Shown here: in pieces, positions 34,474-45,853 of the stretch
Layout of the letters: the number at the start of each line of letters is the position of its first letter
Numbering within the stretch: the first letter of the stretch is position 1
Assembly (NCBI GenBank): GCA_025267735.1
Contig: CM046309.1
Coordinates: forward strand, 34,323,202 to 34,387,201
DNA from: Mactra quadrangularis
Taxonomy: Eukaryota > Mollusca > Bivalvia > Venerida > Mactridae
Length of the DNA: 64,000 nucleotides
Direction: 5' to 3'
Notes under the pieces: generated by a model
The model's database searches: none
What the model was told of the DNA's origin: nothing
What the model saw: only the letters and a program-made list of their open reading frames with translations
Program-made: the position numbers and the translations under genes

Positions 34474-35031
34474 TAGGGATTCATAATCAGAAAAAAATCA
34501 TAATTGATCATCGGAAATAATCAGGGAAACCTTTTCGATCAATTATCGATTATATAATTGAAACATTTACTCAGGGTTTTGTTTCATGTAATGGAAATAA
34601 TTAAATCATACATAATAAACCTATAATTAGTGGTTTAATGGTTGTTTATATTTGATAATAAAATCAATTTTCAGACATTTTTAGTACCCACACAGTGCAG
34701 AAAAGGTTATATATTGTCGAATAATGGCAAATTCAATGTCGCCAACCAAGACTGTCAACACCGATCTCAATGATTTACAAAAACTTAATTTACAATAACT
34801 ATAGTAGTAGTAAAAATGTACCCATTGTGTTTTAATCAAGAAATATTTTATTCCCATGAAATATTTTTCTTTAAATAGTAATATAATTTAATTGAAACTG
34901 ATATGTCTTATTGCAATTATAATGAATAACCGACAATTAGCGATAATCAATTATTAAACTTCATAATCAATTGTCTCCCACTTGTAATGAAACGATCGGT
35001 CATCGTTTAAAATTGATCATCATAATCCCTA
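34474..35031 (-). mobile_element. hAT-type MITE (TAGGGATT ends), copy 2
   Basis: Begins TAGGGATTCATAATCAG and ends CATAATCCCTA. It is flanked by an exact 8-bp duplication GTATTTAT (34466-34473 and 35032-35039), which marks it as hAT-type. It has the same palindromic subterminal words as copy 1, in opposite orientation. Confidence 0.88.
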
Positions 35032-35195
35032 GTATTTATCAATGCTTGCTTTCAGGGTGTTTTGACCATGATGTGGTACTATAAAGCCATATGTATCCTA
35101 CCTCAGTGACTGTAGTCAAGTTATCTACGACCACAAGTTATGAGGTAAATGTTGTTTTTTAAATTTGTTACAGATTTTTCTTGCCAGACAAATAC

Positions 35196-35564
35196 AATAA
35201 GGGACTTAAGTCAGTTATTTCCCTTTGTATAGTCTGAAAATAGGTAGGCCCTATTAGTTTGATTACTCGGATTTTACCCTTTCTTTTTAATGTCAATTTG
35301 CCAAAATTAATCCTAAATAACTTTTTAGTAAAATATTTAATTTGTTTGAAAGTCAAGCTAAGTATTTTTAGGGTAAACAACTATCTAAACTTCATCACTT
35401 CTGTTAATATCTTAATTAACAAAAAAGATGTTAGATGAAATATTTTGTTATTCTTACATGAGAATTCAATGATAAAATCCGAGTATTCCAACTGTAAGGA
35501 CTCACTTACCAATTGGATTCCTTCAGACTTTATCAAGGAAAGATAACTGACTAAGTCCCTTATT
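35196..35564. mobile_element. About 370-bp TIR element, intact copy
   Basis: Ends AATAAGGGACTTAAGTCAG / CTGACTAAGTCCCTTATT. The interior has CAATTTGCCAAAATTAATCC and GATAAAATCCGAGTATTCC. It is the uninterrupted relative of 43273-43858. Confidence 0.8.
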
Positions 35565-35599
35565 AACCTCAAAGCACAGTAATTTCACATTGTTAACAA

Positions 35600-36930
35600 A
35601 CATTACACAAACTTTTTCCTATCTCATTTCTTTCTTTCTGAGAATTGTTATAAACCTCTAGACAAATATATAAAATATTTTGATTTTTGTATCGTTTCAC
35701 TTATCTTTTTTATGTTAGGTTTAAAGCTGTAGCAAAACATTTTGTAGATCATATCACGGTGGTCTGTAAACATACTCATAATTCCTGGACTTAGCTGATA
35801 ACCACTTACAAGGCACATTCTTCTGTCAGGGACAGTCAACTGTTCTACATGATTAATAATTTAATTATTATAGGCAGACAGCATTGTATAAAGTTGAATT
35901 AATATTACCTTGCGCTGACGTTATGATTAAACATTTGACGCAAAAATAAGTAGAATCAGACTTTTAGTGACTTGTGTTAAATTAATTTTGAACAGATCAG
36001 ATGCTGAATCAGACTTTTAGTGACTCGTGTTAAATTAATTTTGAACAGATCAGATGCTGAGTATCACAAGAAAATAATTAAAAACAGGAAAGATACTACA
36101 AAATTTAATTTACTAGAAAAATACATAGATAATGCAAAATCGCAATGTCAACGCAATATTAACGCTGTTGTTATGAAGGTAATTTTACTTTGAATGCCAT
36201 AGTGTGGAAAATGAGAACATTCACTTTCCTTTTTCATTTCATTGAAATGACCCAAAAAGTGTGAACTTTTCAAAATTAGTGACAAGATTTTGACCACCAT
36301 ACGGCGTTAATATGAAAATATACAATATAACTTGGCAATGGTGAAACCTTTTAGATGTGAAAACCGTCATGAAATGTACAATCTTTACAACTGACGTCAT
36401 ATTTAGGATAATCGGAACAAAATAAGTGTATGCAACAAATTTAAAGAAACATTTAGGTATAATTAGCATTGGCCTTGAACATTCAATACATTAAATATGT
36501 GGGGTTAATGTACTTGCATGCCTGTTTATAGCGCGAATTATTGTGACATCCATGATGTCTTGAAATAAACAACAACGTCGCTAAGGTGAAGCGTGAAGGT
36601 AACTGCCTGTCAACTTTTATCATAATCGGTGAACATGATGTTTTTTTTTTGTTTTTTTCTCCGAGTAAGGTACCCACCCACCTTAAATCAAGTGATTTTG
36701 AAATTATATATGTATATAGGAGAAAATGTTGGTAACACAGATCTCTTTTGAATTTCCATGAATTTCAAAGAATAGTACATGTGTATTTCAACGGTACTTA
36801 AAAGGTTAACTTAGAAAATAGTTTGTTTTTTTACCCTAGTTTGGTTGGTGGCCTGTTACTCTATTATAACTTAAATTAATACCTACATCTTTTGCATACT
36901 CCATGTGGTAAGTTCATAGGCTGATTTCAC
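35600..36930. other. Non-coding stretch with a small direct repeat
   Basis: A direct repeat with TCAGACTTTTAGTGACT and TTAATTTTGAACAGATCAGA occurs twice at 35955-36060. No genes recognised. Confidence 0.5.
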
Positions 36931-36934
36931 AGCT

Positions 36935-37240
36935 GCCGGGCTAGCTCATTGATAGCACACAAGTCTACTGATCAAGGGGTCGTGGGTTTGATTCTTGGGT
37001 GGGGCATTCTTTCGTGGAGCTTGGTCATGAAATTATTTCCACGGTCATTCTCCCTCCTACCAATGATTTTTAATTATGTAGGGCAGTTGTCAGTCATTGA
37101 CAAAGTATGCGTTTAGTAGTTGCTTAGCAGCTAAATCCAAAGATTAAGCCTTTCCTGGAGGAGTGGGTAGGTTGACTGACTGCTGTTATATAAACTTATA
37201 TGATGTGTTACTATGGCGCTATACCCAACAACAAAAAACA
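36935..37240 (+). mobile_element. SINE family 1 (tRNA-derived), near full length
   Basis: Head CGGGCTAGCTCATTGATAGC with TCGTGGGTTTGATTCTTGG (B box-like). Body has TTTCCACGGTCATTCTCCCT and TATGTAGGGCAGTTGTCAG. 3' part has GGTTGACTGACTGC and ATGATGTGTTACTATGGCGC, then a CAACAAAAAACAAAAAC tail. This is the best reference copy for the fragments at 2.7, 3.1, 23.1 and 55.5 kb. Confidence 0.85.
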
Positions 37241-37679
37241 AAAACAAGTTGGCCGATTTCATGCACCTCTATCAATGCAGATTTTACTTAGTCACACTAT
37301 TTAAAGCACGCTTTTATAAGATACTCAAAACAAATAGAAGTATTATTTTTCTACATTTGTTATTAAATGTGTTTGTTAATTTTGCAGCTTTTGGGTTGAC
37401 TAAACAAAATCTTTCTTGGTTGTGTTGTTTGAAATTGGCATACAAATTAGTCATATGGTATATGCAAAAGATGTTGGTTTCATTTGAAGGAGCAAAGTCA
37501 TAGCTATGTGTGCATGTATAAACCTGTGAAATATAGTTATTATGATGAAGAAACTTTGAAAAGAATTACAATTTAAGCATATATCATACATAGCCTACTT
37601 GTTGCAAAATATTGTTTTTTACTCAGAACTGCATGACTGGCATTAGCTTGAATGATTAATTGTTGCAGTTTTTTTAATG

Positions 37680-37744
37680 AAAGGTGGCTTGCACAGTCTT
37701 AACAAAAGACAGTGTCTTTTGTTTAGACTGTGCAAGCCACCTTT
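37680..37744. repeat. 65-bp hairpin, arms of about 32 bp
   Basis: AAAGGTGGCTTGCACAGTCT then AACAAAAGACA is followed almost at once by its reverse complement, with one mismatch. Size and near-perfect pairing suit either a tiny MITE or a miRNA-like hairpin. Confidence 0.85.
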
Positions 37745-38639
37745 AATTTAGATAAAAAAAACTAAAACAAACTTGGGTACCTACATTTACATTACTGAGT
37801 TTACAGTAGAATAAGTTTTGGTAATCAAGTTAAGGATCAGTTCCATCACTTGAAATTTAATGTAAGGTATATAACAATTATAATTGTAGCTTTTACCCAT
37901 GTCAATTAGTGTGCAGTTTCTTCTACATAAGTACAACCCACAGGTTTACATGTATGCCAAGCGAAAGCTTTTTTATGAAACTGTTTCCAAAACATATTGT
38001 TAAAAAAGTTTCAGTGAAACTTAAACTAGTATGATCAATATTAATTTTGTTGTGGGTATAGTCTTCAGTTTGTGTACACTAAATTTTGTTTCTCATCAAG
38101 TTTATGCAACAGCTTGTTAAAAAAGAAAAGGAGAGAATCAAGTAGCACATAAATTACCATCACATTTCTTGTCTGAAAATGAGCCTTTGAGATGTTACTG
38201 TTTACTCTGAATCTTCTGTACAAATAATTTTTTCTCATGACTCAGTTTTCTTTTTGACTTAATTTATGTACTGAGGATTTAGAGGTAATGGTAAATTTAT
38301 GTACTGATCCGATTTAGAGCTAATGGTAAACTCACAAGATCAATTTGAATTGTTTAGAGAGAGAAAAGTATCATGTTTTTGGCACTTTTTGATTGTCATT
38401 AAATTTTGTGTCTGGAAAGAGAAATTGGCCGGGAAAAAAAACAATTTTATTTTTTATGTTTTTAGTTGTAATTGTATGTGACAATGACTGAAGACCTCTG
38501 TTGTTTTGTCCAAGAAAAAGTGGGGATATCTGTCATTTTAGATTTCAAATTTTGTACCGGCAAATCTGTTTTAAGCGATAAAAGGGAAATCTGATTTGAA
38601 TTAGGTACTTGTACAAACTGAGTATAGCTAAATTTTTAT

Positions 38640-39540
38640 TTCACTGGCATATACATTAACCCCTTGTATTTAAATACATACTACAGTATAGTAAATAAAT
38701 ATTAACCTGACGTTGGTATCCTCATTGTAATAATTTCATGCTCCATTGTCTGTCTATTTATACCTTAGGTAGATTCTGCGTATCATTCATAGGAAGAAGC
38801 ACGTGTTAACTGATCATGTACTTCTTATTAGTATGTAATTGTTTGTGAGTTATAAGGAATGACTCTATAGCGAGATGGACTGTGAACTACTGTAGTTAAG
38901 TAGGTGTTGGTTCGAGCCCATTATCATGCGCAATTCTTTTTATTTTATTTAATATTTGTACAAACTAAATATTGTTAAATATTGTTAAAATTGTCCAAAA
39001 AATGTGTTATTTCATACACTCTTTTATTTTTTTGTATTTTTATTCATCTATAATTAAAGTTTTATCATTTTGTAATTAGATCTAATCACATTTGATTTAT
39101 TACACCAATTGCACGACAAAATACAAAAATACAATAAATATCAATTATCATCTTCGCTGCAATCAGATGAGTCGTGTCGCCAGCTCATATTTTAGATAAA
39201 AACACAATGCACGAGAAAATAGTCAGATATATGTATACTTTAAACGGTATGATGTATTGCTCTTTACTCACTTCAATTTTTAACTTGCAAATCATTCAAC
39301 TGTATCAGAAATAATGGTGATTATCGAGTCAGTCTGACATTTCTCAATGGGAGGCCGATTATTGATTTACAACGCGTCATCTTGATTTAATTTTATTCTG
39401 CATAAAGGTTAACGTCAGGTTCATATTTATTCACTATACTTCTATACTTATGATTGATAAAATAGTAATCCATATCTATGTAAATTAGCAGAATTAATGT
39501 ATGCTCCACCAACTGTTGAATAAAATTTAACTGTAGTTAC
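38640..39540. mobile_element. GTCAGTGG-type MITE split by another element
   Basis: The outer sequence (ATACATTAACCCCTTG ... ACTTATGATTGATAAAATAG ... CAACTGTTGAATAAAATTTA) matches elements at 42090-42230 and 58325-58490. It is split by an insertion at about 38689-39437 with ends TAGTAAATAAATATTAACCTGACG / CGTCAGGTTCATATTTATTCACTA, written here as TIR words only in part identical, with TA at both borders. Confidence 0.65.
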
Positions 39541-39786
39541 ATAAAATACATAAAACAAAAGAGTGAATTGCTGAAGTATTTTATTATTAATTGCTGAAGT
39601 ATTTTATTATTTTATTTGTCTATTTTTACAGGATCACCCTTGGAGGTCTGCTGCATGTATAGCATATCACTTTGACTATGGTCAAACTTGAGACAGAAAC
39701 ATTGTAGATCATATGTATGTCCTTAGGTGACAAGATTGAAAGACATGTAAAGGTATATTTTGCTTATTGTAGTTGTTTTAACTGAT

Positions 39787-40153
39787 CAGGGTTCGAATTT
39801 AAGCTTGCGTACTCGCACAATGCGAGTGGATTTTAAAATTGTGAGTAACTTTTATTTTAACTCGCAAATTTTTTCAAGTTGAAAACACTGCCAAAATATT
39901 ACTGTCTTACCTAATTTGGCTGTAAACAGCATTGAAACGGTCAGATAGATAGATGGTTTAATAAAGTCATATTAAATATATTTTGCTCATACTACAGTAA
40001 AGCTCTTGTTCTATCTGTAGTTAAGTATAGTACTAAGTTGCTTTCATATTGTATATACTAAAATGTAACTATGTATGCTTTTAAAATTTGGAGATAAAAT
40101 GAGATGGATTTGTTCATTTTGCGAGTTGAAATTTTTGTTAAATTCGAGCCCTG
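39787..40153. mobile_element. hAT MITE (CAGGGTTCGAATTTAA ends)
   Basis: Ends CAGGGTTCGAATTTAA / TTAAATTCGAGCCCTG plus inner CTCGCA / TGCGAG pieces. Flanks TAACTGAT and TAACAGAT form an 8-bp duplication with one change. The equivalent place in block A (about 9316) lacks it, giving an empty site. Confidence 0.88.
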
Positions 40154-40421
40154 TAACAGATAGATCATGAAACATTAGATTCTCCGCTGTTCTGCTACAA
40201 CTCAACACATGGGGTCAGTTTTATAACCATATTGCTAAGTAGGGCTTTGTGCCATGTTACCTTTATAACACCAAAAGGAAAAAGTATGTGATATCAAATA
40301 GAGAGTACCAGGGTGCAAAGGGATACGTAGAGATCGGCTTAGGCAACAGGCACATTGACAACTGGACTCTCAGTTATGATAACTTGATCTGTTAGTAAAG
40401 ACAACTCAACATGTGAACATA

Positions 40422-40497
40422 CATTCTCGTACCCCGAGGTTTTTAACATTCACAATCTAAGTATTGAGAATCCTACTAGACTCTGGGTACGAGAATG
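40422..40497. mobile_element. 76-bp miniature element with 9-bp TSD
   Basis: Ends CATTCTCGTACCC / GGGTACGAGAATG, flanked by an exact 9-bp duplication GTGAACATA (40413-40421 and 40498-40506). The block A counterpart near 10090 reads GTGAACAACTTAACCC without it. Confidence 0.9.
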
Positions 40498-40509
40498 GTG
40501 AACATATCA

Positions 40510-41500
40510 ACCCTTAATAAACAGAGTCTATAGTCATGTAATCTAAACCAACAACTTATAAGGTTAACAAGGGTATGTTTTTCCTTAGGAATTCCCAGTT
40601 GATCTTGTGAATATTGATCATAAGCTAAAAATCCTTAGCACAAAAATTGAAAAAATAGTAAACTAGGTTATTTACAAAAATTAATTTTTTGGGACTAACT
40701 TAAAGTTAAAAATTACAATTCATAGGTTAATATGGGCATTTTTGAATTGGAAATCTAACAGTAAGTTTATGCCTTAGTTGAGCCAGCTCTATTGTTTGAC
40801 TGCTGCAAAAATTTAATGAAAATTTAGTTTTTATTTTGAAGATCACATGACTAAATACACCAGTGAAAAGGTCGCAAAAATTTCAGCTGTTGCTTATGAA
40901 GACAAAGATTAAAATGACAAGAAAAACTTGCTTGAGTCAAATACCTTTATAGTTCAACAAATTCAATGAAACCCGTTAACTCTATTAATAAAATGATTTA
41001 TTACAAGGGAGACCACTGTAGTATTATTAAGAACTAACTTAAACAGTCAGAATTATCTCCCTTATAAAACAAAACTAGATTTGACCCTGTTACAATCTTT
41101 TAGTAGTTTTTTGAGTTATTAAAATCATCTTTTAGTTCTCAATTGATTTTTAAAGTTGTTTTTTGCAGATTAAAATGTATAGTTTAATATTAAGATAAAT
41201 TTAAATAACGATTTTATGATAATTGTTTACTTAATGTTATATTTAATTTTACTCTTTTGGAAATTCATTAATTAGAAAACTAGAAATTATAAAATTATAT
41301 GTTAGAATAAAATTTTAGATAACATTGTACTATGTATTTATAATGAGTAGGTCCACATTCAACAATAAGGTTTATGGAGTTATATAGTTGATTTAAAACT
41401 CAAGATTTTGTTTATTAAAAACCATCTTCTATATTGAAACAATTGAGAAACTTCAAAGATTACTTGGAATAAAATGTGATATTCCAGCCCTGCGTTCTGT
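40510..41500. other. Non-coding part of block B
   Basis: No gene. 41090-41165 aligns by eye with 10110-10180 (TTTGAGTTATTAAA). Confidence 0.5.
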
Positions 41501-41507
41501 TACTGCG

Positions 41508-41785
41508 AACGTTACAAAAGTTCTGTAACGATACATTCGGAGCTCATCGGCCATTTGCTGTGAATAATCTTGGACATATTAAGACGCTATTTTGAAACTA
41601 CTGGTGTTAAAGATATAAATATATGATCGTTAAGGCATTGAGTGATGTTTCGTTTTTAGTCTGTAAATTTTGAAACATCACTCATTGCCTTAAGGATCTC
41701 ATATTTGTGTATTAGATTATGTTATTCACAGCGAATGGCCGAGGAGTTCATAATGTATCGTTATGTATCGTTGTGTAACGTTTTG
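41508..41785. repeat. Foldback repeat, about 280 bp
   Basis: The arms pair ATACATTCGGAGCTCATCGG plus CCATTTGCTGTGAATAA with their near reverse complement at 41721-41758. Inside them TTAAGGCATTGAGTGATGTT pairs with ACATCACTCATTGCCTTAA. It is made from two opposed copies of the GGCCATTTGC repeat. Confidence 0.75.
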
Positions 41786-42329
41786 TGTAATTGAACACGC
41801 TACAGGTAGAGTTTCCCTAATACAACACTATTATTCTAACTACAGTAAATTTCTCACAAAACTTGTATCAAATTTTATTTTTTAGTATTTTCTCCTTGTC
41901 ATTTACTTAAATTTTATAAACTTTTATTTTGTGTCTAGAGAAATTAAAACTTACACAATTTCCATATCAAAGGGAGATAATTTCTCATCAAAAGTTAATT
42001 TTTATATTATGTTTATTTATATTATATAACAGTTTTGAAAATTGAACTGTTAATACTTAGAATTGGAATCTATTGTTCAATTTTATTCTATTTTCAGTGG
42101 TGCATAAATGAACCCCTTTGATTTGAATATTCACTACAGTACTTCTGTACTTATGATTGATAAAATTATATTTAAATCGGTGGAGTTAATGCATACGCCT
42201 CTGACACACAAATAAAATTAAACATTATGTCGCAGGTGTTAGCACAAAATGGCTGTAACTCAATATAAGTAAAGAGTGAGTTAGGACCAACTTGCCGTAA
42301 ACTCGCGACATGTACTTTGAAATACAATC

Positions 42330-42715
42330 TCCGTAAACAGAGATCCTGTAGAGTGTTGTCGTTCAGGATCTCTACTTTCTCAATGCAAGGTCACGTCGAG
42401 ATGAACTTTGTATCAACCAATCGATGCATAGCTTTCATCTAGACGAAAACACTATTAATCACATTTTGATTTCGTAATTTCTATTTTTAGACCAAGGTTT
42501 TCATGCCAATTTAACAGCGGTATTATTCACAGTCTGCGATTGGGTGGCTCATTTCAAATTGCGTGATGTTAACAAGTTACATATCATAACAATTTTGTCA
42601 TGAATATTATGATGAGAAAAGGTCACCTGAACGTGACCTTCGTTTGGAAAAATCCAGATCTAAACTAGCGAGTATGCGAGTAGAAAATTTTGGATCGGGT
42701 TTTAATCAGATTGTA
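42330..42715 (+). repeat. Dispersed repeat of about 390 bp, copy 1
   Basis: Closely matches 45854-46242. Shared marks: CTTTCATCTAGACGAAAACA, CACAGTCTGCGATTGGGTGG, GGTCACCTGAACGTGACC (itself a palindrome) and AGATCTAAACTAGCGAGTAT. The repeat is non-coding and its origin unknown. Confidence 0.85.
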
Positions 42716-42939
42716 TGAAATATTGCTCACTTGTGTTTATTATCACATTGATAGTTATCTCCCTTCTTTATTACAGAACTAGAATGTTTTTAGTGAAGTT
42801 ATGAATGGTTATGGTTATGGTGACAATAAAACAATGAATCTCTACTCTTTAGACCTTCATCATAAGAAATTTCCGCTGTAAGGAACATGTACTTTATTCT
42901 TTGATTTATAATAAATGATTAGCTGTGTTTTGTCAGGGT

Positions 42940-43260
42940 CCAGTGCAACTCCACTCATGGACAACTCAACCTGAAGTTGGGACAATTCAACCCTGTGAGA
43001 CAACTCAATATGTGGACAACTCTGATCCTGTATTATTCATAATTATAAGTTTATTGTGAATGGAAGATATTGAGGAATGATGATTTGAAATTTTTAGTTC
43101 TTTGAAAAGTTAGAATAACATTAAAAATCAATTTTAATTTGAACTTATCATTTTTTCAATCAAACTAATGATAATATATGATACAGATTGAGTTGTTCTG
43201 GGGTTGTGTTGTCTATCGGTTGAGTTGTCCCAACTGGCCGCATAAGTTATCCTGACCAAG
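42940..43260. repeat. GACAACTCAACC-rich repeat
   Basis: Variants of GGACAACTCAACC and its complement GGTTGAGTTGTCC recur here and at 26110-26215, 9350-9410 and 40190-40410. The pieces in opposite orientations at 42970-43030 and 43185-43240 suggest an old inverted-repeat element. Confidence 0.5.
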
Positions 43261-43272
43261 TATTGTACAATT

Positions 43273-43858
43273 AGGGACTTTAATCAGTTATCTTCCCTTG
43301 ATAAAATCTGAAGCAATCCAATTGGTAAGTAGGTCCTTACAGTTGGAATTCTCGGGTTTTATCATTGAAGTCCTATGTAAGGATAACAAAATATTTCATC
43401 TTATAACTTTCTTGTTAATGAAGATATTAACAGAAGTGGTAAATTATGAAGGTTCTTTACCCTATAAATACTTAGCTTGAATTTCAAACAAATACAATGA
43501 TTTACAAAAAAGTTATTTTAGGCCACAACAAATTGATCATATTCTATGGATTCGCTCGCACCTTAATTTTGACGGTTTTTACAAAAAAAAATAATTATTT
43601 CCTCGCTCGCTCATAAAAATTTGGTCAAACGGCTATATAAAGCAAGTGAATAAAGACTTTTTTATTTTTTTGTCTTCGCTCGCTCGCCCCATTTTTTTTT
43701 CAGAAAATCCAAAGAACATAATTATGATCAACTTGTTGTGGCCTTAAATTAATTTTGGCAAATTGACATTGAAAAGTAAGGATAAAATCCGAGTAATCCA
43801 ACTAATTGGACCTACCTATTTGAAGATATACTAGGAGAAATAACTGACTAAAGTCCCT
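43273..43858. mobile_element. About 370-bp TIR element split by a MITE
   Basis: Ends AGGGACTTTAATCAG / CTGACTAAAGTCCCT. The two halves (43273-43520 and 43744-43858) match the inverted sequence of the intact copy at 35196-35564. The Harbinger-type MITE at 43521-43743 interrupts it. Confidence 0.85.
43521..43743 (+). mobile_element. Harbinger-type MITE, copy 2
   Basis: Ends GGCCACAACAAATTGATCAT / ATGATCAACTTGTTGTGGCC. TTA on both sides (43518-43520 and 43744-43746). The undisturbed copy at 35196-35564 shows a single TTA at this site, directly supporting a 3-bp duplication. Confidence 0.9.
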
Positions 43859-43904
43859 AAATGCAAACTGAATGGTTTGAAGTCAAAGACAGTATGTAAT
43901 TATA

Positions 43905-44175
43905 CAGTGGCAACCAAATGGCTCTACTTATAGTTAAGTCTACAAAAGTAAAAAAAAAAAACTTAGTTTATAAAAAAGCATTATATTGATCATAGTTTGG
44001 GAGACTGTTATTTCAGATGCTGATTCTTAAAATGTGATGCATTTATTGAAATTGTTTTCATTTTATCGCCAACCTTACAAAATGCACTTAAAATAATGTT
44101 TCTACAAAATCAATCAATGAAGTTGAAGATTTTTTACATTAAATTTCCATGTCTCCTAACTTTTGGTTGGCACTG
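43905..44175. mobile_element. Tc1-type MITE (CAGTGGCAACCAAA)
   Basis: Ends CAGTGGCAACCAAA / TTTTGGTTGGCACTG with TA borders. A half-copy lies near 14257-14300. Confidence 0.75.
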
Positions 44176-44528
44176 TACTCACAAAGTTTATTACTAGTTT
44201 AATACCCAAGTGCAATTAGTGGCTAGTTTCTTCAATATAATTAAGTATTCATGTGTGATCAAGGTGAATAATAGAAGAATATGTGAAGTCAGCAGTATAG
44301 CAGTAACTTCAGTAAGTTTACTGTCAGAAAGTTTGTAGTTCAGCAGTAAAATATTTGTGCTAAAAGTTTCAGCAGTACCGCAGTACAGCAGTAAAAGTCT
44401 AAAAATTGATGGATGTATTGCTCCAACTTTCAGTCATAATGGTAATGGTTATGACGGTGATGATGATAGTGATTGAAATATTGAAATATTAAATACATAT
44501 TATCATATCAATCAAATTCTTAGAAACA

Positions 44529-45064
44529 CTCGAATAATAACAGGGTTAAGACGTAATTCTTCTCGCTCTTGTTTATACAAAGAACTTGGCATTGAATCGC
44601 TGGAATCCCGTCGAAACAATCACATACTAAATATCATGTTTAAATCATTGCATGGACTTTGCACAATGTAACGAGAATGTTTAACCAACATATACCAGAA
44701 CAGCATAATTACAACTTTCGCCCACATGGGCAAAAATTACGTTTGCCGCAGTGTGGTACCACATCTTATTTTAATAGTTTTTGTCCGTATGCCATACGAC
44801 TATGGAATGATGGAGAGGATGTGTATAGGCATTACAGTCAGATCTCGATACAACGACATCGTTCGTTTCCAAGAAATGTGTCGTTTCAACGCATATGTCA
44901 GTGTAATGAATTCTTCCGACCATGTACATAATGGTATTGGTTCCCATAAAATATGTCAGTATAACGAGAATGTCGTTGTAACGGATGTCGTTGTATCGAG
45001 ATCTGACTGTATATGCATGTTATCCAATCCTATTCATTGAATAAAACATGTATTAAATTAAATT
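44529..45064 (+). pseudogene. 5'-truncated LINE 3' end (reverse transcriptase tail)
   Basis: A frame reads TRIITGLRRNSSRSCLYKEL, then GIESLESRRNNHILNIMFK, hits a stop near 44670, and continues in another frame with GQKLRLPQCGTTSYFNSFCP then YAIRLWND. This is the typical C-terminal region after reverse transcriptase in CR1/Jockey-type LINEs. The exact 15-bp duplication AAATTCTTAGAAACA (44514-44528 and 45065-45079) and the tail (AATAAAACATG, then repeats of TTAAA) show target-primed insertion. A MITE interrupts it at 44834-45011. Confidence 0.85.
44834..45011. mobile_element. TA-flanked MITE inside the LINE fragment
   Basis: Ends ACAGTCAGATCTCGATACAA / TTGTATCGAGATCTGACTGT are perfect inverted repeats, continuing with CGACATCG-like words. 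T/A borders are present. Many ACGA/TCGT words repeat inside. Confidence 0.85.
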
Positions 45065-45853
45065 AAATTCTTAGAAACAATTTAATCAGAATGTAAATTT
45101 TAGGTACTGTTCTGAATTTTAATATCAACATCACCTGTCTTTAATGTTATTCATAAAAATGAAGAACATATCAACATTTAACTGAGGGAATATTAGAAGA
45201 AATAAGATGCATGAAATTTTAGCAGTAAAGATTTACTGTTGTACTGCTGATGTTACTGCTGATTTCACATACATTCAACAAAAAATTGTAATGATAAGTT
45301 ACAATTCTAATATGCTTAGTATTTATTAGGCATGATTTTTTTTCATAAATTTTTTATTTACTTGTGCAAGGCTAGCAATTATTATGACTAAGATTATAAC
45401 TTAGTAATCTGAATTTGAAAAAGGTGTATCATTTGAATGAACAAAGTCATAGGCCTGGTATAAATCCTGATATGCGCATTGAATTTGTTAAGCTCAAAGA
45501 AAAGAAGTTGAATTTTCACTGAGGATTGCAAGCTTTGTACATCTGATCTGTTAAAGCATTAGATAATTATAAATCATGAATTAGGAAATGCTGCTCTGAG
45601 TGAACTTACGTAACAGTATTGAAAAGTATGGTTTTACATTTCACTTTGTACTTACTAATTTGCAGTTATTTAAAGTGGTAGTTATAAGACTCACTTTGGT
45701 TGATGTTTAGAATATGAATGCTTTCTTAGTATACTTAACTTATTTGAAATTTTGAGACTAGCCATTCTTTTGACTTAGTAATTTGTCATGAATAAGACTA
45801 TTCAATCCGACTAAACAAAATTTAACATTGGTTGTGGAGAAAGTCAATCATTG

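Larger units (their letters stand above)
37490..42910. repeat. Segmental duplication block B
   Basis: Colinear with 5870-13600. It lacks some insertions found in block A (for example the TATACCCCC element) and has others of its own (39787-40153, 40422-40497). See block A for the anchors. Confidence 0.65.
44279..45275. mobile_element. Foldback with CAGCAGTA-rich ends
   Basis: The left end ATATGTGAAGTCAGCAGTAT plus repeated GCAGTA words is mirrored at the right end (TACTGCTGATTTCACATA). A LINE fragment sits between the arms. Confidence 0.7.
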
